Below, in pieces: positions 47,658 to 56,780 of a DNA stretch of 64,000 nucleotides. Both the position numbers and the translations under genes were made by a program. Below the pieces are notes generated by a model. It did no database searches, was not told the DNA's origin, and worked only from the letters and a program-made list of their open reading frames with translations. The DNA lies in NCBI RefSeq assembly GCF_014202765.1, contig NZ_JACHHN010000007.1, positions 1 through 64,000 on the forward strand. Direction: 5' to 3'. This stretch comes from Silvimonas terrae (GTDB taxonomy: Bacteria; Pseudomonadota; Gammaproteobacteria; Burkholderiales; Chitinibacteraceae). The first letter of the stretch is position 1; every line of letters begins with the position of its first letter.

Positions 47658-48533
47658 ATGGCTTTGACGGTTCCTTTTCCCAACCCGGTTCGTGACTGGA
47701 TCATCAGCAATCTGCAACGCGGTTGTGCGGCACCTGACGTCGTGCGGGAATTGTGCGACAACAATGTGGAAGAACAGCTAGCCAACGCCATGGTCAACGC
47801 CGTCATGCAAGCCTTGATGGCCGGTTCCCCCTTGCCTGAGGGCCAGTTATTACTGGCACCGCTGGCCTACGTGGCCGACCCGTGCCGCCTGCCCGCCGCC
47901 CCGGTGATTGCCTGCGGTGATCGGGATATCCGTATTCTGTCGCGCATGAGCAAGCCCACTGCGGCGGTGCTGGGCAATGTGATCAACGCCCGTGAATGCG
48001 AACAACTGATTGAACTGGCCCGCCCGCGCCTGCGCCCATCCACCGTGGTCGACCCCAGCACCGGCCAGGACGTCGTGGCTGACCATCGCAGCAGCGAGGG
48101 CATGTTTTTCCGTTTGATGGAAACCCCCTTGCTGGAAAAACTGGATCGTCGCCTCGCGGCCTTGACCGGCTTGCCGGTTGAGAATGGCGAAGGCTTTCAG
48201 ATTCTGCATTACCGTTCCGGCGCAGGCAGCGCCCCGCATTTTGATTATCTGACCCCCAGCAACGTGGCCAATGCAGAATCAGTGACCCGCAGCGGCCAGC
48301 GCATCATCACCGTGGTGATTTATCTGAACGATGTCGCGGCTGGCGGCGAAACGGTGTTCCCGGAAGCCGGCTGGGCCATCACCCCACAGCAAGGCAATGC
48401 CATTTACTTTGAGTATTGCAATCGCCAGGGGCAGGTGGACCCGGCGTCATTGCACGCCAGCTCGCCGGTGCTCAAGGGTGAGAAATGGGTCGCCACCAAG
48501 TGGATACGCGAGCGCCGGTTTATCTCGCGTTGA
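47658..48533 (+). CDS. 2OG-Fe(II) oxygenase, prolyl 4-hydroxylase type
   Basis: The product is 291 residues. The C-terminal dioxygenase domain shows the iron ligands in PHFDYL (HxD) and the later His in LHASSPVLKGEKWVATKW, whose Lys binds 2-oxoglutarate. YLNDVAAGGETVFPEAG is typical of the prolyl 4-hydroxylase alpha-subunit group. The N-terminal ~90 residues (VRDWIISNLQRGCAAPDVV) are a helical domain seen in some bacterial members. The protein substrate is unknown. Confidence 0.87.
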   Translation: MALTVPFPNPVRDWIISNLQRGCAAPDVVRELCDNNVEEQLANAMVNAVMQALMAGSPLPEGQLLLAPLAYVADPCRLPAAPVIACGDRDIRILSRMSKPTAAVLGNVINARECEQLIELARPRLRPSTVVDPSTGQDVVADHRSSEGMFFRLMETPLLEKLDRRLAALTGLPVENGEGFQILHYRSGAGSAPHFDYLTPSNVANAESVTRSGQRIITVVIYLNDVAAGGETVFPEAGWAITPQQGNAIYFEYCNRQGQVDPASLHASSPVLKGEKWVATKWIRERRFISR

Positions 48534-48549
48534 GAGGCCGCCAACATAA

Positions 48550-48577
48550 AAAAAGCCGCCCTCGCCGGCGGCTTTTT
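48550..48577. terminator. bidirectional terminator
   Basis: The 11-bp stem AAAAAGCCGCC (48550-48560) pairs with 48567-48577. It separates the oxygenase gene from the convergent lipoprotein gene. Confidence 0.85.
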
Positions 48578-48596
48578 GTTGGGCCATATCGGCCGC

Positions 48597-49259
48597 TCAC
48601 ATCACATCAACCGACTTCCAGCCCTTGTCGGTGAGCGTGAACACTTCTTTAAGCTGCATCTGGCGATCGCCATGGATCACGCGTGACAGCATCGGAAACA
48701 CGCGCGCCAGGTCCGGATCACTGGCCCACGGTGCAGACTCCACCTTATAGGTGTAGGTCACGGCCGTGGTCTTGTGACCGTTCTCATCATGCGGCGGCTC
48801 CCAGCCCACAATCTGGTCCAGCGTCAGCGTAGCCGCGCACAGGTCGCCGTGGCGGACCTGCTTGCTACCGTTGGTCCGGGCATAGGTAAAGTCCTGCTTC
48901 AGATAGTACTTCTCCCCTTCCGGCGTCAGTGAATACTGGTGTGTTGGCAGCACTTCGGATTTCCCGGGGCTGTCATAACGAATCATGACGTCCTTGAAGG
49001 TCACAATACCCAGCTTTTGCAGCACGGGCAGTTGCAGGGCATCCGGCTCACCGGCCGCCGCCTGGTTGGGGGTGATATTGATCGGCCAGTCGGTTTTGCC
49101 AAGGCAAAAATGGCCTTTCTGGGCGAGGTAATCCTGCATGCCGCTGGTAAACACGGCAGCAGAAGGTTTGGCGTCATCCTTGCCACACGCACTCAGCAAC
49201 AAGGCGGCGCAGGCGGTCAGGCTCAGGGTCTGGATCAGTTTTTTCATCGTGATGTTCAT
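48597..49259 (-). CDS. predicted lipoprotein of unknown function
   Basis: The product is about 220 residues with a lipoprotein signal (LIQTLSLTACAALLLSACGK; lipobox LSAC). Repeated strand-like segments such as PTHQYSLTPEGEKYYLKQD and MQLKEVFTLTDKGWKSVDV suggest a beta-rich periplasmic domain. I chose MNITMKK because GGA precedes it; MKKLIQ at 49247 is an alternative. No family recognised. It is last in a same-strand row with the di-haem peroxidase and phosphoesterase genes. Confidence 0.7.
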   Translation of the reverse strand: MNITMKKLIQTLSLTACAALLLSACGKDDAKPSAAVFTSGMQDYLAQKGHFCLGKTDWPINITPNQAAAGEPDALQLPVLQKLGIVTFKDVMIRYDSPGKSEVLPTHQYSLTPEGEKYYLKQDFTYARTNGSKQVRHGDLCAATLTLDQIVGWEPPHDENGHKTTAVTYTYKVESAPWASDPDLARVFPMLSRVIHGDRQMQLKEVFTLTDKGWKSVDVM

Positions 49260-49274
49260 TGAGTCCAATCAGTC

Positions 49275-49311
49275 GACGCCAGCCCAGGCGATCAAAGGCT
49301 GGGCTGGCGTC
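49275..49311. terminator. strong hairpin between lipoprotein and peroxidase genes
   Basis: A 12-bp stem GACGCCAGCCCA (49275-49286) pairs exactly with 49300-49311. No T run follows on the minus strand, so it may slow or process rather than end the transcript from the peroxidase gene. Confidence 0.5.
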
Positions 49312-49317
49312 GCGGGA

Positions 49318-50685
49318 TTAATCCACGCAGGTGCCATGGGTGGGTGGGTTGGCGGGCGGCTGGTAGCCATCCGTCAATGTGTTCAAAAAGCAGATCAGGT
49401 CAGACATCTGCGCTTCTGTCATCGGCGGCGTCGAGCCAGCGGCACGGCTATCCAGCGGCATTTGCGGGTCGATATTGCCAAGGTATGCAGCGGGCAAGTC
49501 ATTGAACTTCTGCACCGTCCCCCCGGTGTACTGGGTGGTAATCAGGCCATAGGTGGGGAAGTTGGCGTCTGGCGTGGTCCTGGGTGTACCGCCCACGGTC
49601 GGGTACCAGATTTCCGGATTGGTATCGCGCGTGTTGTAGAAGTGAACCAGCTGGTACAAGGTGTGGATCACCCCGTTGTGGAAGAACGCACCGCGCAGGG
49701 CCACATTGCGCAAGGTCGGGGCTTTGAACAGGCCGCAGAACGCGTTAGGCGCACCTAGCGAAGTGGGCAGGTGATCCGTGCGCAGCGGGCCGCAGACGCC
49801 CATATCGTTGTAGCTGGCGTTCTGGTTGGCCGGGATATCCATATTGCGCGGTACGCTGATGTTCTCATAAGAGAAATCGGTGAACAGCGCAGAGCTCCCA
49901 TTCAGACCTGCGCCCTGATAGTGGCAGGAGGCGCAGTTGCCGGTGTTGGCATCGGTAAACACGCTCAGCCCTCTGAGTTCCGCCGCAGTCATGTTGCCGC
50001 CAATCTTGTTGGCCACATACAGGTCAAACTTGCTGGAGAACGGGTGGAAGCTCTGGTCTTCCATCTGGTACGCCTGCAGCGCGGCCTGAATGTAGCCGAA
50101 GGCTTTGGTGGTATCCGTAAACGCATCGCTGCCATAGGCCTGCAAGAAAAGCGGGGCGTAGGACGCAGCCTTGACCTTGGCGACAACGTCTGCCGGCGAG
50201 GCGTTAGCCATTTCATTGGCCGACAACAGCGGAATGCTGGTTTGGTCTGCCAGCGTGGGCGAGCGCCCATCCCAGGTAAAACCGCCGCCAGGGCCGGGCA
50301 CACTCACGCCGTCCGGGTTATCCAGCAAGTCGGCATACGGCGGGGTGAATTCCTTGTAGCGCAGCGAGGGCACGGCGCGGGTGCCCGGCTGCAGCATATC
50401 GGTACCACCCAGTTGCACCGCCAGATTGTTTGGCGCTGCATAAGCATAATTGGGGTCGTGGCAGGTGGCGCAGGACATCTTGCCCGAGCCGGACAAAGTG
50501 GCATCAAAAAACAGTTTGTCGCCCACTTGCGCGGCAAGGCTCAGCGGCGCAGAGGCGGTGGTGGCGGTCGGTGCAGGCGTTGTGGCTGGTGCACTCGTGC
50601 TGGTGGTGGTGCTATCACTGCCGCCACCGCAGGCGGCAAGCGCCAGTGGCAACAGACAAAGGGCAATCCGGAACAAATTCGGCAT
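49318..50685 (-). CDS. di-haem cytochrome c peroxidase / MauG family lipoprotein
   Basis: The product is 455 residues with a lipoprotein signal (lipobox LAAC) and a Ser/Thr/Ala linker. It then has two haem c sites: SCATCHDP and NCASCHYQ. Family cues include GDKLFFDATLSGSGKMSCATC, WDGRSPTLADQ, and APTLRNVALRGAFFHNGV. Such proteins act in the periplasm as peroxidases or protein-modifying enzymes. It lies directly downstream of the PF04185 phosphoesterase gene on the same strand. Confidence 0.9.
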   Translation of the reverse strand: MPNLFRIALCLLPLALAACGGGSDSTTTSTSAPATTPAPTATTASAPLSLAAQVGDKLFFDATLSGSGKMSCATCHDPNYAYAAPNNLAVQLGGTDMLQPGTRAVPSLRYKEFTPPYADLLDNPDGVSVPGPGGGFTWDGRSPTLADQTSIPLLSANEMANASPADVVAKVKAASYAPLFLQAYGSDAFTDTTKAFGYIQAALQAYQMEDQSFHPFSSKFDLYVANKIGGNMTAAELRGLSVFTDANTGNCASCHYQGAGLNGSSALFTDFSYENISVPRNMDIPANQNASYNDMGVCGPLRTDHLPTSLGAPNAFCGLFKAPTLRNVALRGAFFHNGVIHTLYQLVHFYNTRDTNPEIWYPTVGGTPRTTPDANFPTYGLITTQYTGGTVQKFNDLPAAYLGNIDPQMPLDSRAAGSTPPMTEAQMSDLICFLNTLTDGYQPPANPPTHGTCVD

Positions 50686-50702
50686 TTTGACAAGTCTCCC
50701 TC

Positions 50703-50757
50703 ACAGAAGCAGTGCTTCTGTACGGCTGCAGAAACGGCAGGGGCGCTGGCCCCTGCC
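50703..50757. terminator. two hairpins between phosphoesterase and peroxidase genes
   Basis: ACAGAAGC (50703-50710) pairs with 50714-50721, close to the peroxidase start. GGCAGGGGC (50736-50744) pairs with 50749-50757, followed on the minus strand by GTTTCT. They may attenuate readthrough from the phosphoesterase gene. Confidence 0.5.
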
Positions 50758-50811
50758 CTCTCTTTGGCGCCCCTGTGTCAGGGCCGCCTCTTTTTCTTTT
50801 TTCTGAACGGT

Positions 50812-53106
50812 TTACTTCACTGCCCAGACACCCTTCTGCGTTGCATCCGGACCCACTTGCGCTGCGGTTGTCACGTCAGAAGATTGCAGCTCCCTGTAGG
50901 TAGCCGGAATCACGTAGGCGTGGTTCATCGGACGAACCGAGTCAAAGTGGGTATCGGCGCTGCTCTGGTATTCCGGCAGGTTCAGGATGTTCTGCGCAAT
51001 AAACTTCTCGGTGTACTTCGAGCGGTTCATGTACGTGGAGTCATCGGTGGGGTCAGCCAGCTGGAACATGTCTTGCAAGGTACGGACAAACGAGAAGTGG
51101 CTGTACGCATCGCTATCGGACACTTTGGTCGGTGCACTGGCCTGGTTGGTCAGCACCACGAAGATGGATTCGCCGTGGCCATGATTGCCAAAGTTGTAGT
51201 TGTGGATCGACGTATCCTGCGCGTACTGACCATTCGTACCCTTGGAGAGCGGGTTGGTGCTGGTCGACGCTGCCGCGCCAGAGGAGCCCGGGACCCAGCC
51301 GCAGCACGAGTTGTGACCCGTGGTGGCCGTGCCTTCGTCAAACATCAGCACGATGGCAATGCGCTTTTGCTTGTTGGCCCACAGCGGGGAAGCCTGGATC
51401 TTCTTCACCAGGTAATCGACGTAGTTATCGCCACGGACAATGATGTTGTTGCCCGAGCAATCGCTCGCCGTACCCGTGCCGCCGCCCGATACCGTGCCAG
51501 TGACGCCAATACTGTGCATGTCATCGCACTGGTCAGGCATCAGGAAGTTGATCTGGCCCACATCACCGCTTTGCAAGTCAGAACCAAACTGGTCAACGTT
51601 GTAGCCAGCCGGCACAGCATATTTGGTGCCAGAGGTCAGCACGGCATCCCACTGACCACCGCCCAGGGTGCGGTTGCTGAACTTCCATTCCGGTGCGCTA
51701 CGCACGTTCTGGTAAGCCATCCCCGGATGGTGCTTGGTCTTGTACAGGCCTGCCGGCATCGGCAGCGTGAGTGCGGCATTGCCAATGGCCGTGGTATTGC
51801 CGGCCAGGGTACCCGGTGCATACACGTGGTCTGTTGCGGTCACAGCACTATCGGCAATCCCGTCAGTCCGGAAATCCTGACCCGGGTTCATCGATTCGCT
51901 GTAGGTACGCCAGCGCAGGCCCTTGCTGCTCAGTGCGGTAAAGAGGTTGGCACGGCCTACGATGTTGTGGTTGATGCCCGAAGCCTGAGTACAAGTCGTG
52001 GTAAACGGCGAGTTGGCCAGACCTGGCTGGGTGTTGTCCGGCACCGGCAGATCCTGCACGGCGTTGGCACCGGTTGCATCGCAGTTCCACTGGCTGTCAT
52101 CGGTGATACCCCAGTCATCGGCACCGCCCAGAGCGGTGTAGTTCGGCTCGCTGGGGTTGCCGGTGGCGTAGTAGCTGGTGAATTGATTGCCAGCTTGCAG
52201 GTAACCGTTGATCTTGGGCGCGTATTGCGAACCCAGGATGGTCGTGGTGCCCTTGTTTTCCAGCATCACGATAAACACGCTGTCGTAACGCGGAATACCT
52301 TCCACATTGAACGCCGCTTGCTGCGCTTGCAGGAAGGTAATCGGCTGACGGGTATCCGTCGTCACGGTATTGGTGGCCGAGCTGACCGCCAGGCTAGCCA
52401 GTTCCGGATCACCACCCGGGACAGCCAGTGCATCCGGGTACAGTTCTTTGTTATCGAACTTCTTGGTGGCGTAGACGTAGCGGTTGTTCAGCGCATTGGC
52501 TTCCGTTACGGCCAGCGTCTGGGCAGTGCCCGTCAGCGTAGTCAGATCACCCAGTACCTGAGCCGCAGTCACACCGACGCGGCTGGCCAGATTGGCCTTT
52601 TCAGTCTGATAGCTGGTGTTGTTGTCTTCCACCATGCGTTGCACTTCGCTGGACATGGGGCTGACCACCACCAGACCGGCAGCCTGCTGTTCAGTCACCT
52701 GAGCCAGGGAGGCGCGCAGGATTTCATGCGCGGTAACGGCAGCACCGCTGGCGGTGTTGGTAGCACTGCTGCTGATATCGGCAATGATGGGGCCCACGGC
52801 CGAGACGGTCAGCGTGAACTTGCCGTTGGCATCGGTGGTCACCGGGTTTTCGCTTGCTTCGCAAATGCCGTCGTTGTTGCTGTCAACGCAGACGGTGGCG
52901 CCCTTGATATAGCCAGCGGCCAGGGTCGGGTTGGCGGTGCTGCCCGGCGTATAGGCCGTGCTGTTGACGACACCACTGATCTTGACTTGTGCGCCTGGGG
53001 CCGACGTTGAGGTGCCAGAATCACTGCCACCGCAACCGGCCAACATACAGGCCGCCGCAATGGTGGTCAGTGTTGTCGTAAAACCGACGTACTGAAGGTT
53101 TGCCAC
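50812..53106 (-). CDS. PF04185-type phosphoesterase (acid phosphatase / phospholipase C fold) lipoprotein
   Basis: The product is 764 residues. The lipoprotein signal has lipobox LAGC. An N-terminal region (about residues 30-240) holds a carboxypeptidase-regulatory-like strand set with VCVDSNNDGICEASENPVT. The phosphoesterase domain begins near YDSVFIVMLENKGTTTI, followed by NHNIVGRANLF, FLMPDQCDDMHSIG and LMFDEGTATTGHN, which carry the likely metal ligands. The family includes acid phosphatases and phospholipases C; the substrate is unknown. It is first in the lipoprotein row. Confidence 0.85.
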   Translation of the reverse strand: MANLQYVGFTTTLTTIAAACMLAGCGGSDSGTSTSAPGAQVKISGVVNSTAYTPGSTANPTLAAGYIKGATVCVDSNNDGICEASENPVTTDANGKFTLTVSAVGPIIADISSSATNTASGAAVTAHEILRASLAQVTEQQAAGLVVVSPMSSEVQRMVEDNNTSYQTEKANLASRVGVTAAQVLGDLTTLTGTAQTLAVTEANALNNRYVYATKKFDNKELYPDALAVPGGDPELASLAVSSATNTVTTDTRQPITFLQAQQAAFNVEGIPRYDSVFIVMLENKGTTTILGSQYAPKINGYLQAGNQFTSYYATGNPSEPNYTALGGADDWGITDDSQWNCDATGANAVQDLPVPDNTQPGLANSPFTTTCTQASGINHNIVGRANLFTALSSKGLRWRTYSESMNPGQDFRTDGIADSAVTATDHVYAPGTLAGNTTAIGNAALTLPMPAGLYKTKHHPGMAYQNVRSAPEWKFSNRTLGGGQWDAVLTSGTKYAVPAGYNVDQFGSDLQSGDVGQINFLMPDQCDDMHSIGVTGTVSGGGTGTASDCSGNNIIVRGDNYVDYLVKKIQASPLWANKQKRIAIVLMFDEGTATTGHNSCCGWVPGSSGAAASTSTNPLSKGTNGQYAQDTSIHNYNFGNHGHGESIFVVLTNQASAPTKVSDSDAYSHFSFVRTLQDMFQLADPTDDSTYMNRSKYTEKFIAQNILNLPEYQSSADTHFDSVRPMNHAYVIPATYRELQSSDVTTAAQVGPDATQKGVWAVK

Positions 53107-53489
53107 ATCTATCTCCCGGATGGGTATGTTCTATTGACCGGCAATGTCAGGGGCGAACCTGCATAGCCAGTCCCGAAAAAACCTCGCCATCCTGGGAGTT
53201 GAAGATGAAAACGATGTGACGCTACACGCCGTTACGTCGGTAAATAAAAATATATATTTTTGCGTCAACCCAACAATGCCTATGCGCGTTTATCTAAGTT
53301 TTTTCTAAGTCTGAAGAAAGCAATCCAGGCAAACTGGCGCTGCAATCGCCACTTTTTGCACCTGGTCCGGCGCATGCGGCAAATCCAGGATGAGGTGTGA
53401 TCAAGGCAGGTACAAGCGACAATCAAGGAAGAATGAAACTGGAAAAACGGCGAGGATCAGAAAGGATCAGACGAGGCAGGTGCAAATGA
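53107..53489. other. gene-free spacer upstream of the phosphoesterase gene
   Basis: About 380 bp without a coding frame that I trust. The right-hand side of the phosphoesterase gene must hold its promoter; an AT-rich stretch lies at about 53240-53310. Nothing else recognisable. Confidence 0.5.
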
Positions 53490-53519
53490 AAACGGCCATC
53501 CGAAACCGGATGGCCGTTT
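53490..53519 (-). terminator. terminator of the tRNA operon
   Basis: A 13-bp stem AAACGGCCATCCG (53490-53502) pairs with 53507-53519 around AAAC. It lies 5 bp past the last tRNA in the direction of transcription. Confidence 0.75.
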
Positions 53520-53524
53520 ACATT

Positions 53525-53600
<76 letters not shown>

Positions 53601-53608
53601 AAGAATGC

Positions 53609-53684
53609 TGGCGTCCCCACGGGGATTCGAACCCCGGTTATCGCCGTGAAAGGGCGGTGTCCTAGGCCTCTAGACGATGGGGAC
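53609..53684 (-). tRNA. tRNA-Glu (TTC)
   Basis: On the minus strand it starts GTCCCCATCGTCTAGAGGCC, has loop CTTTCAC (anticodon TTC), T-loop GGTTCGAATCC and encoded CCA. It is 76 nt and identical to the copy at 53882-53957. Confidence 0.97.
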
Positions 53685-53722
53685 AAGGAATCTGGGTATT
53701 GCAGGATACAGCCTGGAAGAAA

Positions 53723-53799
53723 TGGTGCGCCCGGAGCGATTCGAACGCCCGACCCTCTGGTTCGTAGCCAGATACTCTATCCAACTGAGCTACGGGCGC
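53723..53799 (-). tRNA. tRNA-Arg (ACG)
   Basis: On the minus strand it starts GCGCCCGTAGCTCAGTTGG, has loop CTACGAA (anticodon ACG, normally modified to ICG), T-loop CGTTCGAATCG and encoded CCA. It is 77 nt and is the central, single-copy member of the cluster. Confidence 0.97.
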
Positions 53800-53881
53800 A
53801 CATAAACTTCACAACTGATACCACTGTTTTACTTCTACTACTTTTACTACGGTTTACTGCTACTGCACACCACAGGTGTAG

Positions 53882-53957
53882 TGGCGTCCCCACGGGGATT
53901 CGAACCCCGGTTATCGCCGTGAAAGGGCGGTGTCCTAGGCCTCTAGACGATGGGGAC
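53882..53957 (-). tRNA. tRNA-Glu (TTC), second copy
   Basis: It has the same sequence as the copy at 53609-53684, with anticodon TTC and encoded CCA. It lies 59 bp downstream of the promoter-proximal tRNA-Ala. Confidence 0.97.
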
Positions 53958-54016
53958 GTCTAAACATTGAGCGGCTGCTTAAGAGTTACTGCATTCTCAA
54001 GCAGCCGCATTTGTTT

Positions 54017-54092
<76 letters not shown>

Positions 54093-54105
54093 GAAAGAGA
54101 TGCGC

Positions 54106-54134
54106 ATTGTAGGTGACGACCTGGTACTTGTAAA
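54106..54134 (-). promoter_or_regulatory. sigma-70 promoter of the tRNA operon
   Basis: On the minus strand, -35 TTTACA (54129-54134) and -10 TACAAT (54106-54111) are separated by 17 bp. The first tRNA begins 13 bp past the -10. ATGCGCATT occurs twice around it (54100-54108 and 54141-54149). Confidence 0.8.
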
Positions 54135-54163
54135 CCCCCAATGCGCATTTTTTTAAGTTTTTG

Positions 54164-54961
54164 TTACCAGAGCTTCCACCAGGAGCCGGTCGTCCAGTAA
54201 CTGTCTTCCAGCACCACCGTGTTGGGATAGTTCTTGAGCAACACGCGCTTGGCGTCGTCACGCAGTTCGGTCAGGCCCAGTTTGTCGTAAGAACGCACCA
54301 TGATGCCCAGAGCCGGTTCTACCTGTTTGGTATTACCAAAGTTTTCCAGCAGGCCCTTGCCACGGTTGGCCGCCGCCAGATAGGCACCACGACGGTAGTA
54401 GTACTTGGCGACATACAGTTCATGGTTGGCCAGCGCGCCCACCAGATACGCCATCCGGGTACGCGAATCTTCGGCGTACTTGCTGTCCGGGTAACGATCA
54501 ATCAACTCCTTGAACGCGTCGAAAGAATCGCGTGCGGACTTCGGATCACGCTCGGCCATATCCTGTTTGGCCAGCGCCGAGAGGAAACCTTGCGTATCGT
54601 TAAAGTTCACAAGGCCTTTCAGATACAGCGCGTAATCCATGCTCGGGTGTGCCGGATACTGCTTCATGAAGCGATCCAGCGACGCCAGCGCAGGCTGACT
54701 ATCAAGGTTCTTGTACTGGTTGTAGGCCATTTCCAGCAAAGCTTGCTGCGCAAAACGGCCATACGGATAGCGGGCTTCCAGCGCTTCAAACAACTTGGTG
54801 GAGTGATCCCAGTTATGGGCAGTTTGTTCGGACTTGGCTTCGTTATAAATCTTTTCCGCCGACCAGCCTTTGGTTTCGTCCTGCTCTTGAGTGGACGCAC
54901 AACCGGCCAGCAACAAAGCAGCCACTGCGAATGCGGCGATTCGCGGTAAAATCTTGTTCAT
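54164..54961 (-). CDS. bamD: outer membrane assembly lipoprotein BamD (ComL)
   Basis: The product is 265 residues with lipobox LAGC. TPR-type repeats follow, starting at AEKIYNEAKSEQTAHNWDHS and FEALEARYPYGRFAQQALLEMAY, with later RDSFDAFKELIDRYPDSKYAEDS. BamD is an essential part of the BAM complex that inserts beta-barrel proteins such as the porins here. Its start codon (54959-54961) overlaps the ATG of the divergent rluD gene, so its promoter must lie inside rluD. Confidence 0.95.
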   Translation of the reverse strand: MNKILPRIAAFAVAALLLAGCASTQEQDETKGWSAEKIYNEAKSEQTAHNWDHSTKLFEALEARYPYGRFAQQALLEMAYNQYKNLDSQPALASLDRFMKQYPAHPSMDYALYLKGLVNFNDTQGFLSALAKQDMAERDPKSARDSFDAFKELIDRYPDSKYAEDSRTRMAYLVGALANHELYVAKYYYRRGAYLAAANRGKGLLENFGNTKQVEPALGIMVRSYDKLGLTELRDDAKRVLLKNYPNTVVLEDSYWTTGSWWKLW

Positions 54962-56012
54962 GATGAATCCTGAATTAGAACCCGACGATTATAGCGATTT
55001 CGCGCAGCCGCGTGTCCTTACCGTACCCCAGGAATGTGCGGGGTCTCGGCTGGACGCCGCGCTGGCGCAATTGTTACCTGATTACTCACGCAACCGGCTG
55101 GCCGGATGGGTGAAGGATGGCCTTGTCACCGTGGACGGCCAGCCTGCCACACCCAAGACCAAACTGTGGGGCGGTGAATCCCTGCGCGTGGATATCCAGC
55201 CCGATCCGGAGGAAGTTGCCTTCCAGCCGGAAAACATCGAGCTTGATGTCATTTATGAAGACGATGCAATCCTCGTCATCGACAAACCGGCCGGGCTGGT
55301 GGTTCACCCTGGCAGCGGCAACTGGTCGGGCACCTTGCTCAATGGCCTGCTGCATCACTACCCTGAGCTCAAAAGCGTGCCCCGCGCCGGCATCGTACAC
55401 CGTCTGGACAAGGACACCAGTGGTCTGATGGTGGTGGCGCGCACGCTGGCCGCACAAAACCACCTGGTCAAACAACTGCAGGCCCATACCGTAAAGCGCC
55501 ATTATCTGGCGATTGCCCAGGGCGAGGTCAAGCGGGATGGCAAGGTGGATGCGCCGATTGGCCGCCACCCGAAAGAACGCATCCGCATGGCGGTGGTGGG
55601 CACGGGCAAACACGCCGTCACCCATTACCGTGTACTGGAGAAATTCAACGGTTTCACGTTGATTGAATGCCGGCTGGAAACCGGGCGCACGCACCAGATT
55701 CGCGTGCATATGGCGCATCTGGGCCATCCGCTGGCAGCAGACCCGGTCTACAGTGGTCGGGCCAAACGGCTGGAGCCAGAGATCATGCTGGCGCTGGAAG
55801 ACTTTGCCCGGCAGGCGTTGCACGCCCGCAGGCTTTCACTGACGCACCCCGTCACCGGCAAGGTCATGAGCTGGCGCTCGCCTGTGCCGATTGATCTGGA
55901 ATCCCTGCTCAATGTCATGCGCGCCCAGGCCGGGCTGGATGAAAGCTGGGATGAAGAAGAAGACTGGGGCGATGACGATCACGATATGGAAGTCATCTAT
56001 GTCCGCGAGTAA
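54960..56012 (+). CDS. rluD: 23S rRNA pseudouridine synthase RluD
   Basis: RluD makes pseudouridines 1911, 1915 and 1917 in helix 69 of 23S rRNA. The protein is 350 residues. The S4 domain (GSRLDAALAQLLPDYSRNRL) and the catalytic motif GIVHRLDKDTSGLMVVA with its Asp are clear, followed by ETGRTHQIRVHMAHLGHPLAAD. An acidic C-terminal tail (DEEEDWGDDDHDMEV) is present. Possible starts are the tandem ATGs at 54960 and 54963; no Met lies further inside before the S4 domain. It overlaps pgeF by 14 bases. Confidence 0.94.
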   Translation: MMNPELEPDDYSDFAQPRVLTVPQECAGSRLDAALAQLLPDYSRNRLAGWVKDGLVTVDGQPATPKTKLWGGESLRVDIQPDPEEVAFQPENIELDVIYEDDAILVIDKPAGLVVHPGSGNWSGTLLNGLLHHYPELKSVPRAGIVHRLDKDTSGLMVVARTLAAQNHLVKQLQAHTVKRHYLAIAQGEVKRDGKVDAPIGRHPKERIRMAVVGTGKHAVTHYRVLEKFNGFTLIECRLETGRTHQIRVHMAHLGHPLAADPVYSGRAKRLEPEIMLALEDFARQALHARRLSLTHPVTGKVMSWRSPVPIDLESLLNVMRAQAGLDESWDEEEDWGDDDHDMEVIYVRE

Positions 56013-56736
56013 CACCACCCCCAACTTCCTGATGCCGGACTGGCCCGCCCCCGACAATGTCATGGCGGTGATGACCACCCGCACCGGCGGGGTCAGCAGC
56101 GCGCCCTATCACGGGTTTAATCTGGGCGTACATGTGGGGGACGACCCGGCCGCTGTCGCGCAAAACCGCGCTATCTTGCGGCAGCATTTGCCATCCGAGC
56201 CCAAATGGCTCAATCAGGTCCACGGTATCCAGGTTGCCACGGCGGGCGGTTGTGATGCCGATGCCAGCTATGCCACGCAAGCTGGCGAGGTCTGCGTCAT
56301 CATGACAGCAGACTGCCTGCCAGTGCTGTTCTGTGACCGGGCCGGCACCGTGGTAGCTGCCGCCCATGCGGGCTGGCGCGGCCTGTGCAATGGCGTGCTG
56401 GAAGCCACGCTGCAGCGCATGCAACGGTCACCCGAAGACATCATGGCCTGGCTGGGGCCGGCCATTGGCCCACAGCAATTCGAGGTGGGTCCTGAGGTGC
56501 GTGAAGCGTTCATGGCGCATGATGCCAGCGCCGCCAGCGCCTTCAAACCCGCCGCCGAAGAGGGCAAATGGCTGGCGGATATCTACGCCCTGGCTGGCCA
56601 GCGGCTGGCCGCCGCCGGTATTGGCAGCATTCATGGCGGTGGTTTTTGCACTGTCAGCGACAGCCGCAACTTCTTTTCCTTCCGACGTGAAAAACAAACT
56701 GGCCGCATGGCGGCCCTGATCTGGCTGAAATCGTAA
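55999..56736 (+). CDS. pgeF: peptidoglycan editing factor PgeF (YfiH, laccase-domain)
   Basis: The product is 245 residues of the multicopper polyphenol oxidase/laccase-domain family, now known as PgeF, which removes wrongly incorporated L-Ser from peptidoglycan precursors. Motifs: MTTRTGGVSSAPY, NQVHGIQV, MTADCLPVLFCD and AAAHAGWRGLCNG with the metal ligands. The rluD-pgeF order is common in proteobacteria. The start MSASNTT lies inside the rluD 3' end. Confidence 0.92.
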   Translation: MSASNTTPNFLMPDWPAPDNVMAVMTTRTGGVSSAPYHGFNLGVHVGDDPAAVAQNRAILRQHLPSEPKWLNQVHGIQVATAGGCDADASYATQAGEVCVIMTADCLPVLFCDRAGTVVAAAHAGWRGLCNGVLEATLQRMQRSPEDIMAWLGPAIGPQQFEVGPEVREAFMAHDASAASAFKPAAEEGKWLADIYALAGQRLAAAGIGSIHGGGFCTVSDSRNFFSFRREKQTGRMAALIWLKS

Positions 56737-56780
56737 TCACCCAGCCCTACTCCACCCGTCACTGAACAAAGCGAATTGAC

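Noticed and set aside
49771-53010. 1079-codon plus-strand frame antisense to the peroxidase and phosphoesterase genes
   Set aside because: The opposite strand encodes proteins with signal peptides, haem motifs and a known phosphoesterase domain.
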